Counted from the first letter of the stretch, positions 1-6,114 are shown. The stretch is DNA of 7,140 nucleotides from CAUZEO01 sp963578625 (GCA_963578625.1 CAUZEO010000277.1:1-7140), one strand, 5' to 3'. Notes: a model not told the origin generated them from the letters alone. Numbers and translations are program-made.

Positions 1-72
1 TACATCCAGAAAAACAACTGGGACGTCCGCGCATTGCAGGACTACCTGCAGGAACTAGAGCCGGCACAGTGA
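1..72 (+). CDS. 3' end of an unidentified gene (partial)
   Basis: Frame 1 is open from the window edge to a TGA at 70-72 and encodes the last 23 residues of a protein. The tail is rich in polar and acidic residues and ends L-E-P-A-Q; the segment N-W-D-V-R-A-L-Q-D-Y-L looks like a C-terminal amphipathic helix. Its base use resembles the neighbouring genes, and the gene converges on the pssA cluster, which ends at 526. The fragment is too short to assign to a family, so no function is proposed. It could also be a chance open frame, but its protein-like composition and the repeat-filled region starting right after the stop favour a real gene end. Confidence 0.55.
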   Translation, partial: YIQKNNWDVRALQDYLQELEPAQ

Positions 73-91
73 ACGGGGTGCGGGGAGAATT

Positions 92-123
92 CCGGATTTC
101 CGATTTCGGATGTACGGATCCCC
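92..123. repeat. Degenerate 7-8 nt tandem repeat (CGGATTT-like)
   Basis: The unit CGGATTT (93-99) recurs in altered form as CGATTT (101-106), CGGATGTA (107-114) and CGGATCC (115-121). Part of it can fold as TCCG(99-102)/CGGA(107-110) with a 4-nt loop, and GGGGA (82-86) just outside can pair with TCCCC (119-123). It starts about 20 nt after the stop codon of the forward gene. Decayed microsatellite-like tracts of this sort are typical of intergenic DNA; no function is implied. Confidence 0.45.
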
Positions 124-129
124 ATCTAG

Positions 130-150
130 CGGAAGTCGCCTAGACTTCCG
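130..150. other. Hairpin with 8-bp perfect stem
   Basis: CGGAAGTC (130-137) and GACTTCCG (143-150) are perfectly complementary around a 5-nt loop, GCCTA. The loop-side bases GTCGCC (135-140) can instead pair with GGCGAC (154-159), so two mutually exclusive folds exist. It lies 58 nt after the stop of the forward gene and could end or protect that transcript, but no T-tract follows, so it is not a standard intrinsic terminator. Confidence 0.45.
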
Positions 151-246
151 ATCGGCGACGCACAAGCTCGACAGAGTGAAATCACCCAAGGCATCCAGAT
201 CTAAGCGAAGAAATTGAACCACGAAATAAAAGCCGCGACCAAACGA

Positions 247-319
247 AATTAACCACGGAGCGCGCGGAGAGGAATTTCAGTCACTCCGTGTGCTCCGTGA
301 ACTCCGTGGCAGAAAAATT
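247..319. repeat. Inverted repeat built of 9-nt-spaced CACGGAG / CTCCGTG units
   Basis: The left arm carries CCACGGAG (253-260) and the variant CGCGGAG (263-269), 9 nt apart. The right arm carries CTCCGTG three times at 284, 293 and 302, again exactly 9 nt apart, the last extended to CTCCGTGG (302-309). The arms are reverse complements and would form a long imperfect hairpin; AATT/AATTT-type AT-rich sequence lies at both ends. A related start, AACCACG, occurs at 217-223 and again at 251-257. Similar CCACGGAG...CTCCGTGG hairpins are, from general familiarity, scattered through many environmental bacterial genomes between genes. I infer a dispersed REP/MITE-like intergenic repeat; no coding content is visible. 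Confidence 0.7.
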
Positions 320-364
320 GTCGCGGACAAGAACGACTACGAAAACGGAGCACCAAGCATTTTT

Positions 365-392
365 CGCCTAGGCGTCAACGCCAATGGCGTTG
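365..392. repeat. Cluster of nested palindromes
   Basis: Three overlapping dyads are present: CGCCTAGGCG (365-374, a perfect 10-bp palindrome), GGCGT/ACGCC (371-375 and 378-382, loop CA), and CAACGCC/GGCGTTG (376-382 and 386-392, loop AAT). Four alternating CGCC and GGCG blocks can therefore pair in several ways. This could act as a transcript-end hairpin for pssA read-through transcripts or be a REP-type repeat. No T-run follows on either strand. Confidence 0.5.
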
Positions 393-440
393 GAAATAGG
401 GGGCTTGAATTCCGGTCTCATCGCGCCGTCAGCAGATCCG

Positions 441-538
441 AACCAATGTCGAATGTCCAAAGAAGGAGAGAAACCCACCTCTGAAATTGGACATTGAGAA
501 TTCGATATCCGACATTTTTCCCGAATCACGAATGTCGC
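441..538. repeat. AATGTC-unit inverted and tandem repeat overlapping the pssA end
   Basis: AATGTCG (445-451) is followed directly by AATGTCC (452-458). AATGTCCAA (452-460) is a perfect reverse complement of TTGGACATT (487-495), and AATGTCG is the reverse complement of CGACATT (510-516). A further CGAATGTCG copy lies near 529-536, inside the last codons of pssA. The pattern is a degenerate array with units in both orientations. Similar AATGTCCAAT-type arrays are, from general familiarity, common in intergenic DNA of some environmental bacteria. The GAAGGAGAG at 462-470 looks like a ribosome-binding site but no plausible gene follows it. Confidence 0.6.
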
Positions 539-1284
539 ACAGGCATCGGCTCGTCCTCGTCTGTATCGTCGATCTCGATGACAACTTCGTGCTTGGGGAG
601 GAATGGGGTAACGAATCCGAAGATAAACATCGCCCCGCAAATGCCGATGGCCGCGGCAACCGCAATTTCCGGCGGCATGAAAAGGCAGGCCACGGCAACG
701 AGGCAACCAGCGAAAATGACCGGCGCCTTGGTTGGTTTTTCGTAGCGAACATTCGAAACCTGGAGCAACGTGAACATTACGGTAACAGTCCACACCAACG
801 TGGCGGCGGGCCCATGGGTGAGGCTCATCCAATCCGCCTGGATCAGACCGGACTCGGCAACCAGGATGATCATTGCGAGCCAGCCGCCCAGTACGGTGAT
901 CGGCAGCCCGATGTATCCCTTCTGGCCCCGCTCCGGATTCGCGATCCTGAAGCGCGCCAGCCTGCAGGCGCCGGACATGACGATCGAAGCGACGAGGACC
1001 ATGCCCCAGACGCCGAATTCATGAAGGGCAGCCTGGAAGGCAAGAAAGGCCGGGGCCACGCCGAAGCTCACAATATCGACGAAGGTGTCAAGTTCTGCGC
1101 CGAATTCGGAGGTGCATTTGAGCCGCCGTGCGGTTTCGCCGTCCAGACCGTCCAGAATCATGGACAGCATGATGAGCTGCCCGGCTTCAAAAAAGTGTCC
1201 GCCTGCCGCCACCAGAATGCTGGTGACTCCGGCGACCATCGCACCGAACGTGAAGACAAAGGGGAGAATAGGTCTCCAGTTCAT
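526..1284 (-). CDS. pssA: CDP-diacylglycerol-serine O-phosphatidyltransferase (type II phosphatidylserine synthase)
   Basis: Encodes a 252-residue integral membrane enzyme of the CDP-alcohol phosphatidyltransferase family. It transfers the phosphatidyl group from CDP-diacylglycerol to L-serine, giving phosphatidylserine and CMP, the first committed step of phosphatidylethanolamine synthesis. The family signature D-x2-D-G-x2-A-R-x8-G-x3-D-x3-D is complete: D45, D48, G49, A52, R53, G62, D66 and D70; the four aspartates bind the metal ions and activate the serine hydroxyl. About six hydrophobic segments follow (roughly 8-27, 77-105, 121-143, 148-175, 184-203, 207-229), and the protein ends in a short acidic cytoplasmic tail. 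The choice of serine as substrate, rather than glycerol phosphate or inositol, rests mainly on the neighbouring psd. The ATG overlaps the psd stop as ATGA, with AAAGGA at 1294-1299 nine bases upstream, so translation is probably coupled. The last codons (V-R-H-S) lie inside the flanking repeat. Confidence 0.93.
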   Translation of the reverse strand: MNWRPILPFVFTFGAMVAGVTSILVAAGGHFFEAGQLIMLSMILDGLDGETARRLKCTSEFGAELDTFVDIVSFGVAPAFLAFQAALHEFGVWGMVLVASIVMSGACRLARFRIANPERGQKGYIGLPITVLGGWLAMIILVAESGLIQADWMSLTHGPAATLVWTVTVMFTLLQVSNVRYEKPTKAPVIFAGCLVAVACLFMPPEIAVAAAIGICGAMFIFGFVTPFLPKHEVVIEIDDTDEDEPMPVRHS

Positions 1285-1949
1285 TTCGGTAAATCCTTTC
1301 GAATACGTGCAATCGGAGTCAGGCCCGCCTCCACCTTGTCACCGGGCGCGACCAACACCTCCACGTGGTGGAGAGGGAAATAGACGTCCATTCTGGAGCC
1401 AAATTTCATCATTCCTATGCGCTCCCCTCTCGTCAGTTCCTGACCTTCTTCCAACCAATATACCACTCTTCGCACCACAGGACCAACAATCTGTTTCACC
1501 AGGCAGCGGGTCCCCGCCCCTTCCACCAGAATTGAGCTATGCTCGTTATAATCCGAAGATTCTTGTCGAATCGTCAAAAAGTGCTTGCCCGGCGAATATG
1601 CCAATGCCCGGACCACTCCCGGGATCGGGCTCCGGTTCACATGTACGTTGAACGGGTTCAGAAACACGCTGATTCGAATGGTATCGCATTTCAGATACGT
1701 CTCCTCAGCAACCTCAATCACTCCACGAATCACACCATCCGCACCCGCCAGCACCAGGTCGTCGTCGCCTGAAAACTCGCGCTCGGGGTCACGGAAAAAA
1801 TATAACATGAAGCCCAACCCCACCAGCGCAAGCACCGCGAGGACCGCCGCGGGAATCTCATACCCTGCCCACACGCACAGGAACGCGGGCACCCCCGGTA
1901 AAAGCAGCGCGCCCGAAATCCAACTCCAGCCACAAGGAACAATTTTCAT
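1281..1949 (-). CDS. psd: Phosphatidylserine decarboxylase proenzyme, short form
   Basis: Encodes a 222-residue proenzyme that converts phosphatidylserine to phosphatidylethanolamine and CO2 at the inner membrane, using the product of pssA. The key site is G184-S185 in the segment R-I-G-M-M-K-F-G-S-R-M-D-V: self-cleavage between Gly and Ser would leave a pyruvoyl group on a C-terminal alpha chain of about 38 residues. Other family landmarks are A-D-G around D71, the L-N-P-F-N-V-H-V-N segment with H103, and Y-N-E-H at 134-137. Two N-terminal hydrophobic stretches (about 10-29 and 33-52) precede F-F-R-D-P, the usual opening of the soluble domain. The length and G-S (not L-G-S-T) site match the short class rather than the longer E. 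coli type. The ATG at 1949 has GGAG at 1957-1960, 7 nt upstream. It follows parC by 33 nt and overlaps pssA by 4 nt. Confidence 0.94.
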   Translation of the reverse strand: MKIVPCGWSWISGALLLPGVPAFLCVWAGYEIPAAVLAVLALVGLGFMLYFFRDPEREFSGDDDLVLAGADGVIRGVIEVAEETYLKCDTIRISVFLNPFNVHVNRSPIPGVVRALAYSPGKHFLTIRQESSDYNEHSSILVEGAGTRCLVKQIVGPVVRRVVYWLEEGQELTRGERIGMMKFGSRMDVYFPLHHVEVLVAPGDKVEAGLTPIARIRKDLPK

Positions 1950-1982
1950 AAAGCATCTCCGGGATCCGTCCGATCGAACCCA

Positions 1983-4046
1983 TCAAGTATCCATCATCAC
2001 GCCCCGAGGCGAGTTTTTTCCGCTTCGCCATCCTTTGGGCCGGGTTGATGTTATCAGGGTGATTTCCTTCACCGTGATCTGGTTGCCGCGCGCCTTCGCG
2101 CTCTTCACCGGCACCTTTCCAGGTTCGAAGATCTGCTGATTGATCCGCTGCCCCTTCGCCGGTTTGTATTTCACAAAGACTTCTTTCGGGTGACCCACCT
2201 CAAAGAGAATGACCCGGGCTCCGGGCAGAGCACATTCGTACTCGCGATTCATGATTACCCCACCGAAAGTGAATCGCTTGAGGTAGGTCACTTGCTCGTA
2301 GGTAAAAATCATGATGTGCTCCGTATTCCGGTCGAACACGGCGCAGTGCAGAAGATCCTCTCCAACGTAAAGCTTTTCCGGCACCGGCACAATTTTGTAC
2401 CGCCCGTCCTGCCAGACAAGGAGAATCTTGTCGTACGATGTGCAGGGAAACGACGTATCACCGGAAACGGAGTGGCCGAGGTACCCCTTTGCCCGGTCCC
2501 AGCCGATTTCGTATTCCTCGCTGATCAACTCGCGGCGCTCCACTTGTTCGAAGGTTTCGATCCGGGTGAGGCGGGGCGAGTCTTTCGCGTATTTTTTATA
2601 GAGCGCCTTGAGATACCGGATGGAATAGGGAATCAGCTCCTCCAGGTTTTCGGCCACCTTATCCAGGGCCGCGATGATATCCCCGATCTCTTTACGGTTC
2701 TTTTGAATGTCGAATTTCGAGATCCGCTTAATTGGAATCGCGAGGAGCTTTTCTGCGTCGGGAATAGTCACATCACGTTTTAGCTGTGCCCGAAATGCGT
2801 TCAGGCCGTCCAGCACGGCGCGCTGAACTTCCGGATATGTCTCGCAATCTTCAATGTTCTTGTAGATACGGTGCTCCACGAACAATTGGGCAAGCGTTTT
2901 GAAATGCAGCTCGTCTTCAAGGCGTTTCTGCTCGTTCTGAAGCTCCTTGCGGAGTAGCTGGACCAGTCGCTTCGTGTTGTGCTGCAGGATGGATTGCACA
3001 TCCATTTCCACGGGACGTCCATTGTGAATCACGACCGCCCGGCAACTTACCGAGACCTCACAGTTGGTGAAGGCGTATAACGCCTGAATCGTCTTGTTCG
3101 CGTCCTCTCCCGGCGCGAGCTGAACTTCAATTTCCACGATCTCCGCGGTGTAGTCGTTGATCGACTTGATTTTCACCTTTTTCTTTCGCGCCGCGTCTTC
3201 GATGGAACTGATCAGCGAATCGGTGTTCGTGGAAAACGGAATTTCTCGAATAATGACTGCCTGGCGTTCTTTCGACCGCTCGATCACCGCGCGGACCTTC
3301 AGCTTGCCGTTGCCGTTTTCATATTCGGAAACCTCGATCAGGCCGCCCTGCAGAAAGTCGGGATACAGCTCGAAATTTTTCTTCTGCAGAATGGCGATCT
3401 GCGCCTGCAGAAGCTCCCCGAAATTGTGAGGCAACACCCGAGTGGAAAGCCCCACTGCAATCCCCTCCGTACCCATCATCAGCAGTAGCGGCAGCTTGGC
3501 GGGAAGGCTGACCGGCTCCTTGCGGCGGCCGTCATAGCTCAAAACAAACCGGGTCAACTTCGCATCGAACAACTGTGTCCGGGCTAATTCGGTCAGGCGG
3601 CATTCGATATACCGCGATGCCGCCGGCGGGTCCCCCGTGTAAAGATTCCCGAAGTTTCCCTGTCCCTCAATCAGGTGGCGCTTGTTGGCAACGTTGCACA
3701 GCGCGTCTTCAATCGACACATTTCCGTGCGGGTGATACTGCATGCAGTAGCCGGCAATATTTGCGACTTTGACGAATTTCCCGTCGTCATTCTCATGCAG
3801 GGAGTAAAGAATTCGGCGCTGGACCGGTTTCAGTCCGTCGTCGAGATCCGGGATCGCGCGGTCACGAATGACGTAGGACGCATACTGGAGAAAATTAGAA
3901 TCTATCAGAGCCTTGAGAGGACCTTCCGCCTTCCCCCGCAGTACGGCCTGGCCCATCCCCTCGACACTCGTATCCGAGATCTCTTCGCCCTCAGTGCCAT
4001 TCCCCCCATTCGCCCCCTGTAGCGTGAACTCCCCCTGGTCGCTCAC
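1983..4046 (-). CDS. parC: DNA topoisomerase IV subunit A (ParC-like type IIA topoisomerase A subunit)
   Basis: Encodes 687 residues. This subunit cuts and rejoins both DNA strands and, with ParE, decatenates replicated chromosomes. After a Gly- and acid-rich extension (about 1-42) comes the breakage-reunion domain: Y-A-S-Y-V-I-R-D-R-A-I-P (55-66), D-G-L-K-P-V-Q-R-R (70-78), H-P-H-G (105-108), G-Q-G-N-F-G-N (128-134), and R145-Y146, where Y146 is the catalytic tyrosine. A long coiled-coil/tower segment follows (about 350-490). The C-terminal part (about 504-687) is a short beta-rich domain and I see no GyrA box (QRRGGKG-like), which favours topoisomerase IV over gyrase. The start is GTG at 4046, overlapping the parE stop as GTGA, with GAGGAG 5 nt upstream; an internal ATG (residue 31) is a weaker alternative. 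Odd: the position equal to E. coli GyrA S83 is V110 and D82 is N109. Assignment as ParC rather than GyrA depends on these domain features and is not proven. Confidence 0.92.
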   Translation of the reverse strand: MSDQGEFTLQGANGGNGTEGEEISDTSVEGMGQAVLRGKAEGPLKALIDSNFLQYASYVIRDRAIPDLDDGLKPVQRRILYSLHENDDGKFVKVANIAGYCMQYHPHGNVSIEDALCNVANKRHLIEGQGNFGNLYTGDPPAASRYIECRLTELARTQLFDAKLTRFVLSYDGRRKEPVSLPAKLPLLLMMGTEGIAVGLSTRVLPHNFGELLQAQIAILQKKNFELYPDFLQGGLIEVSEYENGNGKLKVRAVIERSKERQAVIIREIPFSTNTDSLISSIEDAARKKKVKIKSINDYTAEIVEIEVQLAPGEDANKTIQALYAFTNCEVSVSCRAVVIHNGRPVEMDVQSILQHNTKRLVQLLRKELQNEQKRLEDELHFKTLAQLFVEHRIYKNIEDCETYPEVQRAVLDGLNAFRAQLKRDVTIPDAEKLLAIPIKRISKFDIQKNRKEIGDIIAALDKVAENLEELIPYSIRYLKALYKKYAKDSPRLTRIETFEQVERRELISEEYEIGWDRAKGYLGHSVSGDTSFPCTSYDKILLVWQDGRYKIVPVPEKLYVGEDLLHCAVFDRNTEHIMIFTYEQVTYLKRFTFGGVIMNREYECALPGARVILFEVGHPKEVFVKYKPAKGQRINQQIFEPGKVPVKSAKARGNQITVKEITLITSTRPKGWRSGKNSPRGVMMDT

Positions 4047-5863
4047 AATGTCTCCTCAACCACGAGGTTGCTCATAATGTACTCGCGCCGCGCCGGGGTG
4101 TTCTTTCCCATGTAGAATTGGAGGATGTCCGGAACGTGATGCTGGTTTTGACCCTCTACGCAGACAAGGCGCATGTCCCGGCCGATGAAAGGCTTGAATT
4201 CGCTCGGCGAGATCTCTCCCAGGCCTTTGAACCGGGTCACCTCGTTGGAATTGCCCAACTCCTTCATTGCTCCGTCCCGCTCCTCCTCGCTGTAGCAGTA
4301 GATCGTTTTCTTCTTCGTCCGGACGCGGAAGAGGGGCGTTTCGAGAATATAGACATGGTTCTCCATGACCAGCGGCTCGAAAAAACGAAGAAAGAAAGTC
4401 ACCAGGAGGTTCCGGATGTGCAACCCGTCCACGTCCGCATCGGTCGCCAGGATGATGCGCTGATACCGGAGGCCTTCCTTCGAGTCCTCCACATTGAGGG
4501 CTCGCATCAAGTTGTAGAGCTCGTCGTTCTTGTAGATGGCATCGCGCTTGAGCGCCTGCACGTTCATCGGCTTGCCGCGTAACGTAAAGATCGCCTGCGT
4601 ACTCACATCCCGGCAACTCACGATCGAGCCGGCCGCGGACTGACCCTCCGTCAAAAAGATCATCGACTCCCGGCCCTTGTCTTTCTTTTTGTTGAGATGA
4701 ATTTTGCAGTCCTTCAACTGCGGGATCCTGATCGAGACCGCCCGCGACCTGTCCCTCGCCAATTTCTTGACCGACGCCAACTCGCGTCGAAGCTGATGTG
4801 TCTCCTCCACCTTGGTGGTGAGCAGTTCCGCCGCTTTCGGATTCCGATGCAGCAGATCCATCACGATGGCGCGAACACGATTGACGAGGTCGCCGCGAAT
4901 CTCCGTGTTTCCCAGCTTATTCTTGGTCTGAGATTCGAAAACGGGATCCTTTAACTTGATCGCGATGGCCCCGACGCAGCCTTCGCGAACATCATCCCCG
5001 TCATACCGCTTCCGGGTAAAATCGTTGACTGCCTTCAGGATCCCTTCGCGGAACGCGCTTAAATGAGTTCCCCCGTCGTTGGTAAACTGCCCATTCACAA
5101 AAGACAAGTAGTGCTCGTTGTAGCGGCCAGTATGGGTCAAGGCCAGGTCGATGGTCTTGTCGCGGAAATGAAGCGGAGTGTAGATCGATTCCTCTTCGGT
5201 CTCCTCCTCGATCAGGTCCATCAAGCCACCGTCCGAGGAATACAGCTCGCCGTTGTAATAAATCTTTAGGCCCGGATTCAGGTAGGTGTAGAGCCGCAAC
5301 CGGCGCGCCAGGTGTTCCTCTCGAAACGCAGATTCGCCGAATATTTCCGGATCCGGATCGAAGAAAATCGTGGTGCCGTCTGGCTCTTTGGCCGCGGAGC
5401 CCGATTTTTTGTCCTTCAGTTTGCCCTGCCCGAACGTGGCCCCGGCAAACTTTCCTTCTCGATTCGACCGGACTTCGAAGTGACGGGACAGCGCATTGAC
5501 CGCCTTGGTGCCGACGCCATTGAGTCCCACGCTGAATTGAAATACGTCGTCGTTGTACTTGGCGCCGGTGTTGATCCGGGAAACACAATCAACAACCTTG
5601 CCGAGCGGGATGCCGCGCCCGTAATCACGCACGCGGACGGTTCCGTCCTCCACCGAAACGTCGACCCGGTCTCCATGCCCCATGATGAACTCGTCTATGG
5701 CATTGTCGACGACCTCCTTGAGGAGGATGTAAATCCCATCATCGTAGTTCGATCCGTCGCCGATTCGGCCGATATACATCCCCGTCCGGAGACGGATGTG
5801 CTCAAGGGAAGACAGCGTTTTGATCTTGGATTCGTCGTACGTATGTTGTGCTTCCTGCGCCAT
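4043..5863 (-). CDS. parE: DNA topoisomerase IV subunit B (ParE-like ATPase/TOPRIM subunit)
   Basis: Encodes 606 residues from ATG 5863. It hydrolyses ATP to drive strand passage by the ParC2-ParE2 complex. The GHKL ATPase domain has E50-x2-D53-N54-A-x-D57-E58, D80-Y-G-R-G-I-P and G113-L-N-G-V-G-T-K-A-V-N-A-L; the transducer has Q312-T-K314 for the ATP gamma-phosphate. The TOPRIM domain has E406-G-Q-S-A and D475-A-D-V-D479-G, which bind the metal ions, followed by the R-F-K-G-L-G-E segment. The length matches ParE and the short GyrB class and lacks the roughly 170-residue insert of E. coli GyrB. Odd: the normally invariant E-G-D-S-A motif reads E-G-Q-S-A (Q408), and the lysine matching E. coli GyrB K447 is R429. 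A GTG at 5911 would add 16 residues; I prefer 5863 because families start about there and a strong AAGGAGGT precedes it. It is the first gene of the apparent operon. Confidence 0.93.
   Translation of the reverse strand: MAQEAQHTYDESKIKTLSSLEHIRLRTGMYIGRIGDGSNYDDGIYILLKEVVDNAIDEFIMGHGDRVDVSVEDGTVRVRDYGRGIPLGKVVDCVSRINTGAKYNDDVFQFSVGLNGVGTKAVNALSRHFEVRSNREGKFAGATFGQGKLKDKKSGSAAKEPDGTTIFFDPDPEIFGESAFREEHLARRLRLYTYLNPGLKIYYNGELYSSDGGLMDLIEEETEEESIYTPLHFRDKTIDLALTHTGRYNEHYLSFVNGQFTNDGGTHLSAFREGILKAVNDFTRKRYDGDDVREGCVGAIAIKLKDPVFESQTKNKLGNTEIRGDLVNRVRAIVMDLLHRNPKAAELLTTKVEETHQLRRELASVKKLARDRSRAVSIRIPQLKDCKIHLNKKKDKGRESMIFLTEGQSAAGSIVSCRDVSTQAIFTLRGKPMNVQALKRDAIYKNDELYNLMRALNVEDSKEGLRYQRIILATDADVDGLHIRNLLVTFFLRFFEPLVMENHVYILETPLFRVRTKKKTIYCYSEEERDGAMKELGNSNEVTRFKGLGEISPSEFKPFIGRDMRLVCVEGQNQHHVPDILQFYMGKNTPARREYIMSNLVVEETL
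4052..4057 (-). promoter_or_regulatory. Ribosome-binding site supporting the parC GTG start
   Basis: GAGGAG on the reverse strand ends 5 nt before the GTG at 4046-4044. It lies inside the last codons of parE. Good spacing plus the GTGA stop/start overlap supports GTG as the parC start and suggests coupled translation of the two subunits. Confidence 0.7.
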
Positions 5864-5864
5864 G

Positions 5865-5873
5865 ACCTCCTTA
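5865..5873 (-). promoter_or_regulatory. Strong but closely spaced Shine-Dalgarno for parE
   Basis: TAAGGAGGT on the reverse strand is a near-perfect anti-16S match, but only one base (C) separates it from the ATG at 5863, so GGAGG is 2 nt from the start codon. This is tighter than the usual 5-9 nt. It still argues for 5863 over the GTG at 5911, which has only a weak GGGG nearby. Confidence 0.5.
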
Positions 5874-6001
5874 AACAGCTTGCGGACAAGAACAACGCCT
5901 ACACCTTGCACGAACCCCAGCGGGCGATCAACCTCTCAATAGGGATCTCTCGACGCCAAAATCGGGGTTCCGCCGGGCAGGAGACGGGTAACATGACTAG
6001 C

Positions 6002-6018
6002 GCTGACGTGAGCTGACG
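6002..6018. repeat. GCTGACG direct repeat with one-helical-turn spacing
   Basis: GCTGACG occurs at 6002-6008 and again at 6012-6018, a 10-nt period that puts both copies on the same DNA face. It sits about 140-155 nt upstream of the parE start. It could be a regulator half-site pair; two 7-mers this close can also occur by chance. Confidence 0.25.
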
Positions 6019-6101
6019 CTCCAATCGGGTCTGTTCATGACCCACACATTCTCCGTACGGCGGGGATGAATTGGTCCTGTCGAGGCCTTTACCCTAACGA
6101 T

Positions 6102-6114
6102 GCAAAAATTTTGC
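6102..6114. promoter_or_regulatory. 13-nt A/T-core dyad, possible operator
   Basis: GCAAAA and TTTTGC flank a single central A, giving a perfect inverted repeat in the middle of the divergent region. Its symmetry and position would suit a dimeric regulator acting on either parE or the exporter, but no matching known operator was recognised and the A/T core raises the chance of coincidence. Confidence 0.25.

Larger units (their letters stand above)
73..525. other. Convergent, repeat-rich intergenic region
   Basis: This 453-nt stretch lies between the end of the forward partial gene and the end of pssA on the reverse strand, so it is flanked by two 3' ends. I find no convincing gene in it: the open frames here are short, low in hydrophobic cores, and run through the repeats. 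It contains several separate short-repeat structures, listed individually. No hairpin with a following T-run was found on either strand, so a classical intrinsic terminator for either flanking gene is not visible; termination could be Rho-dependent or rely on the hairpins here. AT-rich stretches (about 205-250 and 310-320) separate the repeats. Confidence 0.75.

Noticed and set aside
247..309. CRISPR-like array because of the regular repeats
   Set aside because: The units are 7-9 nt with 2-nt gaps and occur in both orientations; there are no spacers of CRISPR length and no cas genes.
368..832. Reverse open frame of 154 codons overlapping the repeat region and the pssA end
   Set aside because: Rich in Arg, His and Cys, overlaps pssA in another frame, and its second half is just the translated repeat array.
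487..1383. Long forward open frame (298 codons) opposite pssA
   Set aside because: It is antisense to a gene with a complete CDP-alcohol phosphotransferase signature, has polar, low-complexity composition, and begins inside a repeat.
5312..6016. Forward open frame of 234 codons opposite the parE 5' end
   Set aside because: It mirrors the GHKL ATPase domain on the other strand; no motif of its own and no plausible ribosome-binding site was seen.
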